Positions 1 to 12,100 of a stretch of 64,000 nt of DNA are shown here, piece by piece. The notes under the pieces were generated by a model. It did not search any database. It saw only the letters and a program-made list of their open reading frames with translations, and was not told the DNA's origin. Every line of letters begins with the position of its first letter. Positions within the stretch are counted from its first letter, which is position 1. The stretch comes from Ophiobolus disseminans (lineage: Eukaryota > Ascomycota > Dothideomycetes > Pleosporales > Phaeosphaeriaceae). The DNA lies in the NCBI GenBank assembly GCA_010093685.1, contig MU006217.1, positions 148,911-212,910 on the forward strand. Direction: 5' to 3'. A program made the position numbers and the translations under genes.

Positions 1-669
1 ACACGCCCCCGCACTCCAACAAAACTCCACATCAGGCCGCCTCTCCAGGAACTCGGAAACGCGCTCCAGAAACGCCCAGTCGCTGCGCACTACCTCCCGC
101 GTGCATCCATACGGCTTCATATACGTGCCTATCTCGAGCTCAAAGTACCGGAGCGATGTGGCTTGGTCCAGAATGCGGAAGAAAGCGTCAATGTCCTTGG
201 TATCCATCGCTTCGCGGTGGCTGACGAAGAGGGAAAGCACAAGGCGCTTAATGTCGCACGCCGCCTTGCCGATGTTATCAAACAACGGAACAGCGGTCTC
301 GATACCCAGAATTCGAAATTCCTTGGTCGCGCACAGGAAGCTGAGTGCCTCGGCGCGGAGCTGCTGCGAGATGTCGAAGAGCGGGAGCGTGAGGATGGGG
401 GTTTGGGCGCAGAAGGGGAATGTGGCGCGGACGATGTAGAGAAACTCGAGATCGGGGTAGATGGCGAGGCGGTAGATGATGTTTCGGATTTCGCCGGGGA
501 GTTGGAGGATGGGGGCATTGGTCTTGTTGTGCGAGGCTGCTTTGGTGATGTCGGCTGCATTGCGTGATACGGGGGTTGCGACTAGAGCTTTTGGGTACTC
601 TGCTTTGATGCGTGGCCGGAAGGACATGTTGTGTGGACGGGAAGGCTTTGTGGGTGGTCGGAAAGCCAT
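1..669 (-). CDS. 2EXR/F-box-like fungal protein, 3' end outside window
   Basis: The frame is open from ATG at 669 to the window edge (223 codons, no stop), so it continues beyond base 1. A basic, Pro-rich leader of about 50 residues precedes LQLPGEIRNIIYRLAI (about residues 55-70), the hydrophobic LP.EIRN.IY signature of the 2EXR/F-box-like domain found in many fungal proteins of unknown partners. It is followed by QLRAEALSFL and an alpha/beta stretch. No introns are seen in this part. A TATATAA-like element lies upstream on the same strand at 848-854. Such proteins are usually assumed to be substrate adaptors, but that role is inference; only the domain call is supported. The plus-strand open frame over the same bases is its shadow. 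Confidence 0.8.
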   Translation of the reverse strand, partial: MAFRPPTKPSRPHNMSFRPRIKAEYPKALVATPVSRNAADITKAASHNKTNAPILQLPGEIRNIIYRLAIYPDLEFLYIVRATFPFCAQTPILTLPLFDISQQLRAEALSFLCATKEFRILGIETAVPLFDNIGKAACDIKRLVLSLFVSHREAMDTKDIDAFFRILDQATSLRYFELEIGTYMKPYGCTREVVRSDWAFLERVSEFLERRPDVEFCWSAGAC

Positions 670-958
670 GTTGGAGATGCTGTTGTGGGGGAACGGTGTT
701 TGAGGATGGCAGACGTGACATGCATGCCTATAGGCAAACCAAGCTTAATCAGGCTAGCTTGTCTTTCTAGCGCACATCACCACCCGACCCTTTCCATGCG
801 CCATACTTCGTCTAATGGCCATTGACCTTTCACAATCTGAACAGCCTTATATATCCGACATCAAATAACCATTCTGTATTATTATATGGGCCTGTCTACC
901 CTCACCCATCGCCACCTTTACACCCATGCACCACACCCTATTCATCACCACCCCTCTC

Positions 959-2475
959 CTAACTCAGCGGCACCATAATCCGATCAACATCCGGCCCCCA
1001 GCCCCCCGTCCCAGCAATTCTAATTTCATTGCTCCCCTGCTTCAACTCAACGTGCACAACACTACTCGCTGGATCCCCTCCCCCATGCGGCAAAAACGCC
1101 GTCCTCACACTCTTCCCATTCACAACAACATCCGCAACCCGCTGACTACTATCGCCGTTCAAGTGCTTGATCCTGACCGTCGTCTTCGTAGCCTTGTCGC
1201 TTTGCACGTTGCCAAATACTACGGCGCCGGATGTGCTGCCGCCCACGTACCCCGCTGACTTACCGCCCGAGCACCCAGAGCACGATTGCGACTTTGCGCC
1301 ACCCGAAAGCGTCGCAGTTTCGCCTTCGTACGAGTTCTCGGAAGCGCCAGCTGCCATTGCACCGGTGGCGGTATCAAGTACCCAATTTATGCTATTCTTC
1401 ATGCTCGCGCTCGTCCCGGAGAGTGTGAGTGGCAGCCAGATGTACGTGCTGCGCATGAGGTTGGAGGAGATCCAGCGGTCGCCCATGTACATGAAGCCGT
1501 CGCCGACTGGGAGGATGTACGTTGTTTGGCTGGCGTATGTGTTTGATCCGCTGTCTGCGAATTTCTTCCAGCCGGACCATGGGCCGGAGAGGGAGGTGGA
1601 TGTGCTGTAGTAGTTGTCGTTTGGATCCCAGCCTGTGAGTTGGGATGCGAACATGAAGTATACGCCGCCTTTTTTTGCGATGGCGGGGGATTCGTACTTT
1701 TCTTTCCAGGTGTAGACGTTGCTTGTGATGGTTAGGTAGTCGTCTGAGAGGGCGTTGATTCTGAGGCCGTTGCGGCGCTGTGGGTTATCAATTTGGTTGG
1801 TTTCACCATACTCCAAGTGTGTGAAGGTATACTCACATCTTCTGTTAATAAATAACCCTTCCCATCATCATCCACATACACCCCCGAATCTCTACTCTCA
1901 AACCCCAAAGGCCTCTCGCTCCTGACATACGTGTACTTGCCACACACGCTATCACCCGTCGCGACACCAATCTTTGCCTCTCCGTAATTCGAGCTATCAA
2001 TGTGCATCCACAGCACGTACTTGTTGGTCTTTTTGTTGAACATGACTTTAGGGCGCTCGATGACACGGCTGGGTCCTGTGTCGCCGGACGATGTGCGTGT
2101 GAGCAGTGCGCCTTCGTAATTCCATTCGACGAGGTTCGAGGAAGAGTAGCAGTTTATGTTAGTGAAAGCTGTGCCGTTGGTCTTGTCTTCGCCGACCCTG
2201 TGTGAAAGGAGAGATTAGAGATTGAGCAGTGAAAGATCAAGGCGTTTGTTTGTGGTAATGCGACGTACCAGTACCACTTTTCACCGACTTTGAGAATGCC
2301 TCCGCCGTGCGCTTGGATGTGCTGGCCGGTGTTGGTCTGGATGGCAATTAGGCGTGAATTTCACGAGGATGGGAGGAAGAGCTACCGCTGTCCATGTTGC
2401 GCCAGATACGACCTGGAGAGCTGCATTGGTTGCTGAGACCAGCAGACTTATCGTTGCGATCGTGACGGAACGCAT
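959..2475 (-). CDS. Secreted exo-beta-1,3-galactanase, GH43_24 with C-terminal CBM35
   Basis: Four exons on the minus strand: 2386-2475, 2269-2336, 1837-2197, 959-1777, encoding 445 residues. Introns of 49, 71 and 59 bp have GT-AG ends and restore one frame. Residues 1-18 form a signal peptide (MRSVTIATISLLVSATNA). The catalytic five-blade domain follows, with IERPKV (Glu100), YESP (Glu202), a SQTTY glutamine and MGDRW, matching the layout of fungal exo-beta-1,3-galactanases that use a Glu and a Gln in place of the usual GH43 base. A C-terminal beta-sandwich (about 310-445; SAGYVGG and VVVNG segments) fits CBM35. The enzyme would release galactose from beta-1,3-galactan or arabinogalactan side chains outside the cell. 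Subfamily assignment is by recognised sequence pattern, not a search. The gene lies in tandem with the 2EXR gene, 289 bp upstream of that gene's start. Confidence 0.87.
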
Positions 2476-5400
2476 TTTGGGAGTCAACGGTTACTCGCAG
2501 CGTGTGTCGTACAAGAGTCGAAATGTCGTGAGCCATGTCCAGGTTTATATCACATATCTTCTCATCATAACCGGGTCAATGCTGTTCCACTCGTCCTGGT
2601 TTGCGGAAGGTTAGTCGTGCCAGCATTAGAACGTTGCAATGCTTATTGGCGCGAGTAAAGCCGGAGCATTACCGAGACAAGACATGCTTATTACTTTTGA
2701 CAAGGTTCCGTAAACGATATGCGGGGGGCATTAGCGTATGCCTCGGAGTGTTCATAGTACCGGCTGTTTAGCTTGATTGAGGTAGATGTTGTTCATGTGC
2801 CGATGCTATATTGAGCTATTACCGGGATGTAAATGGTCCGATGCCCGTGTAGATCTTGAGGAAATACAATGTGTATAGGAAAGGTTGCGGAAGTTATGCG
2901 AGATTTAGAGATGCATGCGAATAAGATGTAGATGTCAATATAGGAAGATTCGTAAGGAGGGTAAGATTGCGCGATACTACGAAATATGGGGGACTACGGA
3001 GGGAGAAGATATGCAACTGAGCAAAACAACTTGGTGAGACGAGAAACTGGAGTCCTTACTTGAACAAATGGCAACGTATGCTGATTCTATGAAGTCTTGC
3101 AAACCGACTTGTCATACGATGGGTGTTTCCTTTATTCTCAAGATCGCTCTACCCTCTGCAAGCATGCTGGTATCCGACTTACCGTGCTCACTACGTTCAC
3201 GAATGCGCTGACTTACCGTGCCGCCTATAACTACCTAGGTATGCTGCCTCCGCGTCTTACCATGCTTTGCAGATAGTTCATGCTAAAACCGTCGATGCGT
3301 GCATCATACAGGTGTTCGAGCTTTCTCAGTCGCACATACCGAAATATGATGTCCGTCATGCCCGCCGCTCAGCGTGCAACGTCCCGTCGTCTCTATCTTC
3401 TCTCGATTTGGATGGTTCGCACTATTCGTGTCGTCCTCCACTTAGTTGCGCATGTTCCAAGCCGCTCAAATCGAATTATCCCTAGATGTGCACTTGCTGG
3501 ACAAGGCTCGTTGCAATCATGCTAAGCGTGTGTTCTTGCGCGACGCTGATGCCCCTGAGAAGCCGCCATTGTACTTCCGGACGACTCAGATACCCGCCCA
3601 TCTGTGTTCTCTGCTCTCCCCCATCTCGCGACGTGCAGCTTCCGTATCATTTGCTGAACCTTAGTTGTGTATTATGAGGCATGACCACCCGTTGTGTTCT
3701 GAGATGCGCTGCTCGCCTGTGGTCTTCCCGTTTATTCGCACGTAGTTGCGCTTCGTGGGGCTGGCGCTATAGTCTGTGATGTCCGTCTGTGGTGTGGTGC
3801 GATATCACGAGACATCCGTTTTGCGGCTTTGCGATGCGGAGGAGGGTCTGGAGGCTATTAGGCTGGCATCGCGGTTGCAAAGCTCGCGTCTCTTTGCCCG
3901 GTAGACTGTCGCGGAAGATGCTGCGGGTTCGCTGAGTACGTTCCCATGCCGTTGAAGGGCTGCCGGTGCTGACAATAGCGGGGCTGGCAGCTGTGGCTTG
4001 GAGCTGCCGCCGAGCTAGAACTTTACTCCTGAGACAGGCCGGAAGCCGGCACCCATCAACACCATGCTCTCCGATGCTGCATCTATGCGCTGGGGGTAAT
4101 TGAGGCTCTAGAATTCCATGCCGCTTGTCCCGGAGGCGATCGGTGCTGTGGTTGTGGAGTTGGGATGGCGTTTGGAAAGTCATCCCGTCTTCTGGCGATT
4201 CTCAACACCAAAGTTTCATCGTGAGAGTCTCGGAGCCACGCCCTCTCCGCCATGCACTCACCCACCACCACGACATCGCACCACGTCCCAGGGCTCCGAA
4301 ACTACGCGTATCTTGTAGAGCATGTCAAGTATACCCCCTCCTAGCCCAGCAGAAAGCTGCATACCATGATGTGGCGGCGTGATTGTCCTTCGCACTCCGC
4401 GACTTTCGCCAGCTCGGCCTCACCGCACGACACCACCTTTACCAGCGACGTCTCCCCACTACCGGAGAGGCTTCTGCACGGCCATATCATCCCCTGGGCC
4501 ACTTGGCTTGAGATGCCTACGACGTCGCGGCGTCGCTGGAGCTAATGACGGTGATGGCGGGGAAGCCGCCGCATCGGACCGCGACCTTGAGCACTCAAAA
4601 CCACCGAAAAAAAGGCGGCGACGACTATCGCAGTATCCATAGTAAGTAGCCCAGACACTCTCAAGGCGATTGACGGCAAAGCGGGCATGCGCTGACCTCC
4701 TGCGCGAAGGCGGCTTCGATTCAGCATCGGCGGCGGCACCAACATCGAGACATGCGCACACCCAGAGGCAGGATGAGGCTTCTCAAACGCCGCGTCGCAA
4801 GCTCAGCCTCATAATCGCAAGCATCAAAGGCATCAAGGATGCCTCGACAGTCGCAGCGTCTCCGACGTCTAAATCGTAACACCTTGGACATAGTCTGAAC
4901 AGCGGATGGAGCCGGCGCGACAACGACTCTTGTACACTCACTGCTAGCCAAGAATACAGACATTGTAAGTGCCGCTGAACTGCTCGTGCTCTTTTGTTGC
5001 GAAGACTGAAACTGACATGGCCAAATTCGAAGGCGCCAACTCCTCGTCGACCACGACCACCATGAACAGCGATCATACGCATGCCCACACTCGAGTCTCC
5101 TGCCTCATCTTCCTCGTACGACCTAGCGCGGATGTTGCACACCTCAGGCGACATCTACAATGCTTAGTTGTTCGGACATGGTCCGATATGACATGTTGCA
5201 TAGCGGCAGACATAATGCACATCGCACAAGCCAGTCGCACATCAATTCGATACGGTACTCAGCGATACCATGCATACTCTGCTGCAGCGATGCTCAGATT
5301 GGTCGAACTTTGATGTCGAGACTCTTTCGCGCAACTCGTCGGACATCGCCATCTTCCAGCGTGCACTCGTCCAGTGCAAGATCGTCGTCTGATCGAAAAT

Positions 5401-5540
5401 CGAATTCCACAACGCCAGTGTAGGAACGGCTGCCTGATTCCTACACAGCGACTCTCACATCGCACCGCCCGCGTCGACGTTCGGCCTGTCGATATGGCAA
5501 GCAAGGCATTGGGCGGAAAGTATCAGCCCATCTCTTATCG
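2476..5540. other. Gene-poor stretch, no intact gene seen
   Basis: This 3-kb stretch upstream of the galactanase contains only short overlapping open frames on both strands, with no start, splice pattern or domain I can defend. Its first few hundred bases presumably hold the galactanase promoter. Around 4590-4650 and 4950-4980 there are GTAAGT-like sites after exon-like GC-rich text, which may be traces of decayed genes. Confidence 0.5.
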
Positions 5541-5566
5541 CCATCTCTTGTGACTTGTCGGCACGA

Positions 5567-5830
5567 CAATCTCTTTCGACACAACATACTCCGACCTTTT
5601 CCAACACAAGTTTTCCAATCAGCCTCGTCAATCTCTTTCGGCACAAGCATCTCAATTTCTTTCGACACAAGCTTTCCATCTCTTACAACACAAGTATTCC
5701 TACTCTTTCGACACAAGTATTCCTACTCTTTCGACACATGTATCCCTACTCTCTCGACACACGTCTTCCTACTCTTTCGGCACAAGCATATCGGCCTCTT
5801 TCGACAAAAGCATGCCAATCTCTTTCAGCA
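5567..5830 (+). repeat. Degenerate 23-24 bp minisatellite
   Basis: About ten imperfect tandem units of a 23-24 bp motif, roughly CTACTCTTTCGACACAAGTA, run across this interval. Units are most regular at 5690-5830 and decay toward the left end. The array makes long open frames in two plus-strand phases, which I treat as by-products of the repeat rather than genes. Confidence 0.75.
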
Positions 5831-6799
5831 ACCATCATCTTCGCTGTCAATTATACCAGTCGTCGTCCCGGTCTTCCAATACCACCACCTCTTCCCACAT
5901 CGCCCTCCCATCTTCCACCCAGCACCGAATTCTTGTATCATCAAAGACACAAAATGGCTAGAAATTCCAAGCGACCCAGCGCCAGAAAATGGCGGCCGTA
6001 GTAGTAAGTTCTCACACAAAAGGCGGACGTTATCTGGACAACGTGACTTCGGCACCTAGTTGTTCAGTGCTGTTCTGCTGAGTTCTGAAATGCCGGGCGT
6101 CCTGAGTATGCGTTGGCAGACTCTTGGTCCCCAATGAAACGACGGTTGTTGAGGTTCGACGCCGGCGTGGATGGGGTGGGATGTGGTTGTGTGAGGAGAG
6201 AGTTCGGGGGTTGCATTTGGTTGGGATGACGGCTGGTATTGTTGCTGGCTATGCCATGTAGTTCCGGGGCTTGTGTCGGTTCGATGACATCTGAGGTTTC
6301 GAGGGCTGATGCATAGCATCACTGTGATTCTGGGGCTTGATGCACTTTATGCATATGTGGTTCGGGGGTTACTGAGACGGGCATGCATCTCTTGATGAGA
6401 TGGGCGAGGCAGACTGACACAGCTGGAACTCTTTCGACGCATTCCCTCAGGAGTACTGGTCGTCCTGGATCAGGCGCCGATTCTTCCTGCGACTAATTCA
6501 CAAGCTCGAACATCATTCGACGTTAGTTCAAACGCTCGGCACCGACTCCAACCTTCCAACTCGTTCCGACTCGTCTTTGGTCGTCCTCGATGAGGCACCA
6601 GAGAAAGTACTGCATCTCGATGCAACGTACGAAGCTCCTAGGAGTCTCGACTCTGGGCTTTTGATCTCGATGATACGCTCGTCGATGGCTTGATCTTTGG
6701 CTAACACCTTCGCGACGTGTCGTGGCGAGGGGAGACAGCACCAATTCTCGCAGGTTCTCGATCTTCCTTTAACTGGACTCGATGTATATGCGAGCCCGA

Positions 6800-7118
6800 T
6801 TTGCAATGCTGGGCGCTGGCTGCGGTCTCAAGAGTAATGCTAGGCGCTTGCTGATCATTCGTGCTCGAGCTGTCCACGGTATGTTGACGTCCTCCATTGC
6901 TTGAACTTCTCAAACTAACGTCTTTCCAGGATGCTGAGCGCTTGCTGAGATCGAACACGCAATGCTGGGCGCTTGCCGTGATACGACAAGTAATGCTGGG
7001 CGCTTGCTGAGGTCTGAAGAGCAATGCTGAGCGCGTGCTGATGATGCGTGCTCGAGCTGTCCACATATGTTGATGGCCTTCGTCGCTTGAGCTTACCAAA
7101 CTAACGTCTCTCTAGGAT
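6800..7118 (+). repeat. About 187-bp tandem duplication with an intron-like core and a shorter internal repeat
   Basis: Two copies, offset by about 187 bp (landmark GTGCTCGAGCTGTCCAC at 6861 and 7048), share a segment that looks like a fungal intron. Copy one has GTATGT at 6879, AAACTAACG as branch site and TTTCCAG ending at 6929. Copy two has lost the donor (ATATGT) but keeps the branch site and TCTCTAG acceptor. Around them the unit AATGCTGGGCGCTTGCTGA recurs several times with small changes. No open protein continues through either copy, so this looks like duplicated remains of an intron-bearing gene. Confidence 0.6.
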
Positions 7119-7253
7119 GTATCGTCTTCATCGTCGCTTTGCTGGAAGCCTTAGTGAAGGCTGGCATGTATCGCCCGACCCGATTGATCGCATCTCCGAG
7201 CCCGTCTCTTTTCCATCCCTCGTCTCTTGCTTCTTCTGCCCTTGTCGTCATGA

Positions 7254-7718
7254 CCAACTCCAATGGAGGTTCGAGTAGTCCTCTTTCTTGTTCGCTGTTC
7301 AGCACGATCGCATCTCCTGGTTCGATGCCACCTCTTTTCTTGCTTGCTTTTTTTGCCAACTCCAATGGACATCCGAGTATTCTTTCTTCTCTTTCCTTGT
7401 TTAGCACCATCGTCCCTTCCTGCCCAGTACCATCTTCATCCCCTTGTCTTAAAACCTTCTCCCTGGCCAACTCCTATGGAGGTTCGAGTATTCCTATGCG
7501 CCCATTTGTTCTTCTCTCTGAGCTTTCCTCTCTTGGCCAACTCCTATGGAGGATCGAGTATTCTTCTTCTCTTCTTTTTTTGAGCACCATCCTTTGCCCT
7601 AGTTTCAGCACCATCTTATAGACCAACTCCCATGGAGGTCCGAGTACTCTTGTGCGTCCTCCTCTTTTTCTGTCTAAGCACGCTTTTTTCGGCCACTCCT
7701 ATGGAGGTTCGAGTATTC
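7254..7718 (+). repeat. Six dispersed copies of a 27-bp motif
   Basis: The motif CCAACTCCTATGGAGGTTCG followed by AGTATTC occurs at 7254, 7356, 7467, 7537, 7623 and 7693, with one to five substitutions per copy. Copies are 70-111 bp apart and are separated by unrelated, pyrimidine-rich text, so this is not a simple tandem repeat. The motif alternates with CTTCTTCTCT-like tracts. No coding frame is maintained across all copies. Confidence 0.7.
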
Positions 7719-8619
7719 TTGCGTGTCTTCCTCATCTCCTCCCCTGCTCCCACCCCGGCATTCCCGAAACCCGGATCTGGACATGGATACTCCCTCGGAC
7801 TCGATCGACCAAGCATCCGCAGCGGTGGACCTACGACATCCAAAACGGCAGCAACGACGGCAATCTCGGCGTCTCTCAGCTTCTCGGAGCACGACATATG
7901 GAAACGAACCCAAATGCCCAGGAATGCGCCATCTTCGTTACACCGCGATCATTGATCCATATCACGACGCTTCAATCCTTAGCGAGAAGTAGTTCCGGCT
8001 TAACTCGGGCCCGGGGTTGTCGAGTACAGCGACTTCTGGATCTATACCTTACGATGACGATGAATTCCTGCGGGACGGAACAGATCAAGTGAGCTGCCGC
8101 TACAACCAGGGAAGTCATTCGTGAGGAACTTCATGCTCTCGGCGACAGTGGCCACAAGGGAAGTGCGCCAGGACTGCACGTCCACGTAGTGCGCCATTCA
8201 TATTCGACGTCAGGAATCCTTGAATATCGATATTGATGACGCTGAACGCATGAATACTAGGCCGTGGTATGAACGTATAGTGGCCACGCATACGAGCTCG
8301 CGTCTGGTAGACGCCGCCTTGGATGGAAATGGTAGCGAATGGTGGTGGCCACCACGTCATGCTCATTCACATACTCGCTCTCAGCCCCTCATTGAATCGA
8401 GCGATGGTATGGTGTAAGGTCTGGAGTTCAGCGAAGGTCTGAACTTCGCATCCTACATCTGGCCATCGTCTTCTTGCGATGAGAAAGCTGAGCGAGGATT
8501 CAATACTGGCGAGTGATGCTTCCGAGTTGTGAAAGCATGATGCCGGTGGGCACTTATAGCCACGATTTTGTCCTGGTCTCTAGCTCGTGTCTTTGAAGTA
8601 TAGAACTCGGTTGTTCGGC

Positions 8620-9125
8620 GTTACAACTTCGCTTACTCACCACGAGGACTATGCCTAGCCCTCATGTTGAGCAGAGCGGAGATGCGTCTAATTGGAACAT
8701 GTTGCCGATGGGTATGGATAGAACCATGATTAACGAGGTGTATGGTGGTGGCCACTTGAGTATTGCATTATAGCTGTTCGAAGCAGGTGAACTTCTGTCG
8801 TTCCGTATTACATCTTCGCTTACTCGTCATGAGCGCGCTCATGTTGAGTAGAGTGGAGATACGTGTCGATGAGGCGTTTGCCGGTGCCCACTTGAGCATT
8901 GTATAATAGTTGCTCGAAGCAGGTGTCCAATGGGTAACTTCTCTATCTGGTCGTCTGGGCTCGGTATTACATCTTCGCTTACTTGCCATGAGGGCTGGAG
9001 CTGCACTCATGTTAAGCAGAGTGGAGATGTGTTCAGTTGGAAGGTGCTGCCGGTGGGTATGAATCGAGTCAAGATCAAGGTGTTTGGCGGTGGCCACTTG
9101 AGCACTGCACTAGAATTGTTCGAAG
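8620..9125 (+). repeat. Three degenerate tandem repeats of about 160-185 bp
   Basis: Three successive units begin near 8620, 8805 and 8964 with (G)TATTACATCTTCGCTTACTC-like text. Each continues through CATGTTGAGTAGAGTGGAGA, a GCCGGTGGGTATG-like segment, GGTGGCCACTTGAGCATTGC and TTCGAAGCAGG. They have diverged by substitutions and small indels. Short frames such as the plus-strand one from 9037 cross the last unit but show no recognisable domain. Confidence 0.6.
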
Positions 9126-12100
9126 CATGTGTCCTCCAAGGGTATCTTCTTCATATCCTCATCGCCACGCGGGCGTTCTTCGAATTCAATCATGGATTGT
9201 AGATCCGTTGAACTCGGCCATCTTGCGGCCTCAGCGCAGTGGAGCTTTGCCGGTGCCTGGACTTTGGGGTGTCACAACCTTCCAAGTCTTCGAGCCTGGG
9301 CGCTGGTGCAACCATGAGGACGTGCAGTACGGACGAGTCTTATATCAACGCATGGCGGAGAGCTGTCTTGAACCAGCGCGTCCCGAAATCGTCGACCTAT
9401 ATCTACGGTGGCAGCTTAGTGTTCTGTGTGGCTGGTGAGCCTGAAAGCAGCATCTAGTGATGCATCCATCTACAATCTGGCGCCTTTGTATATATGAGAC
9501 GATGGTGTATGACTCCGGGTTGTGAGGCTGCGAGATACTCCTCGCCGTATCTTGATCAGTCATTCCAGTATGCGATGTACTGGATAGGCTCTGTTATGGT
9601 GTCCATGAGGGAATAAGAGAGTTGTCTACTCTCTTCGTCTTCTTACACGCGAAGTGTTTGAGAAAGACTGGACATGCTCAGCTTCGGTGGAAGCATGCAG
9701 GAAGTCCGAGTCTTGAGCATGAAGCTTAGCTCTGGAACTGCTATGGTCAGGAAGCATCCTGTTGCGATCGTCGTTAGTCTGAAAACGCGCGCGTGTTCTT
9801 TCCGAGCGATATTCTCAGATCGTTGCGCTCTTCTCTTGTTGTGGTATGGTGTCTTGAATACTTCGGCTCGTCGTTATTCTTGCTGCAAGGGAGTTGCATT
9901 GTGATTGTGCAAGTCGCGATTTGAAGTCATGATCACGAGGAGTATTGTGGAACTCTTGAGCTGCGGCGCGGTCGGTGGATCCTGATGCTGCTGATACTGA
10001 CGCGCAGATGCTCGTCTCGAGGAAGTCGCTGCGGCTCTCAGAGAATGAGTGGCATTCGTGATTGAGCCATCGACTCCAGGTTGATGTGACCAAGCGATGG
10101 AATGTCTAGTGGGTTGCCACCGCGGCTTTTCTTCCTTATCTACAGCCTTGCAAGCCTTGGTTTGATGATATGATAGTACTCTGAAGTCGTAGAGTCGCAG
10201 TGCTTTGCGCTGAGCATGAAGCGGTCGTATGATGTATGGCCCCAAGTACTGGCCTCCTCGGGGTGCTGAGAGATATGAGGATGGTATCTGATTACGGATT
10301 GTACTTCTGGTCGACGGTTCAAAGCATTGTATCTCTTATCTGCGAGAACAAGACAGCTATGGTGTGTAGAGCGAACAGTACTCAGTGTTGCTGTCAAGAC
10401 AGATCCAGCGCCATTGGTGGTGGCGTCCAGGTATGATGATATTGTGAGTGATCTTGAAGCCTTGAGGCTGATAGATCCGGCGGTGGTGGTTCTTGGTGCA
10501 TGCAAGACTTGCTCTGAGTACGGGTTGGAAGGTGAGTGACGGTGTATGCTAGAATCGCTGAGAAAGCCGAATGGCTTGAACCCATTATGCACCTTCCCAT
10601 TGCGAAGTGGTTTGAAGGATAGCACGACTCGAAGGTTCTTCCGCGCGCCTGGTGTTAATGGTGATTGCCATGCGGTTGAAGTCATGACATGGCAGATTCA
10701 GAGCGAAGTTTCCTCAGCCGCTGGCGTATCTTTTATGGCCGTAGTATCTGCCGAAAAGGTTTTCAGTGTAATGCTGACGTGCTCAAGTGCGAAACGCTTG
10801 TTGGAAGGTGCTTCCTCTCGAATTCGGACTCTTCACCTAGTGGAGTGGTGAACAAGTCCAAGTGGCTAAGTCATGTTATCCGGATGATGGTGTTCCTAAA
10901 CATCAAGGTGTATTTTGTTCAGCTTGCGAAAGATCAGCCGCTGCGCGCTGCATCTTCCGCTTCTATCGCTTTTGATCCGGATTGCAATCCGGGTTGACTC
11001 AGCGCCTTAGGACAGCCTCTCTGGAACACTAACGGCCGCGAGGTAGAATGTGGTATTGTTGGCCAAGACGCAAAGCTCTCTTTTGCTTGCGGTGTGCAGC
11101 AAGGACGCGCGCGAGACCAACCCTATCCCTGTCATTGTCCTGGGTCCGCCTGCGGTTCGCTTCTGGTCGCAGCGGCTTGAGCCATCATTGCATCTCATTC
11201 CATCGGCCCTAAGTTCGGGAGTCTGCTTCGCCGCCAACTGTTGTCGCGCGTGTGAAGTCTGATTCTTGTTCGCTGGCTGAGGTTGTGGCACAAGTACGAG
11301 GTCGCAGTGGTGATGCGTAGTGAGGGCATGGATAAATGGTGCCAGCTTCGACTCATCGCAAGGTCTAGAGGTCTTGACTCGCAAGCTGATTGGTGTGCTG
11401 CTGGTCGTCTGTGAGCATCCCGGTTGTCTATGAAGTGAAGATGACGCATGGCCAGCTGTCTAAGAGCTCAAGCATTTCTATCTTGATGGGTGTATATTAT
11501 TGCGCGAAATTGAGCGCCATTCTCAACTGTATCTCAACTTGAGCCAAAGCCGTATATGAAACAGCGAGAGGAGTGATGGCGGGCGGGCGGGCGGGCGAGT
11601 TATTTTGTGAACTGTCTCAGAGGCAGATTGGTGATGTTCGGCCTTGGGTCTGGAGAGAAGCTGTTGCCGCCTTGGATGCAGTCGTTCGGCGGATTGCAAG
11701 ACTGAATGCCACAGCCGTTGACTTCTCTTCTCAACCCAGTACTCATCCTAGTCGCGCCTCTCCTGGTGTTTCGGCGCGGCCCCGTCTGCCACAGTATGTC
11801 TCTGGTGTCGCTCGCTTCTTGGCCTCGCTTCTTCCCTTTGTGTCAAGCGCCGAATTGAGGTGCCCAAGGAGTTATTGCCCTCAACCATGTTTTATTGTGC
11901 TGCCGCTATATCCCAAGCTGCTTGAACTGCTTTGCGAACAGTGTATGCTAGTTCGGGTGACTCGGCGCGGACGATAGGACTCGGAAGGGTGATCGCCCTG
12001 TAGGCTGGTTGTGCGTGATACGAGAAGGAAGAAAGAAGTGTTGCGCGAGTGGCTAGAGTGAACGTCAATCTCACACTCTAATCTCGAGAAGCGTTATACT

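Noticed and set aside
163..567. Plus-strand open frame of 134 codons
   Set aside because: It lies antisense to the 2EXR-domain gene, whose LP.EIRN.IY signature is clear on the minus strand. The plus frame is Glu/Asp/Gly-rich shadow text.
5550..6059. Two overlapping long plus-strand frames rich in Phe/Ser/Thr
   Set aside because: They are produced by the 23-24 bp minisatellite and stay open in more than one phase; there is no promoter, splice pattern or domain.
9037..9438. 133-codon plus frame
   Set aside because: It runs out of the third unit of a degenerate tandem repeat, starts without a convincing leader and has no recognisable motif.
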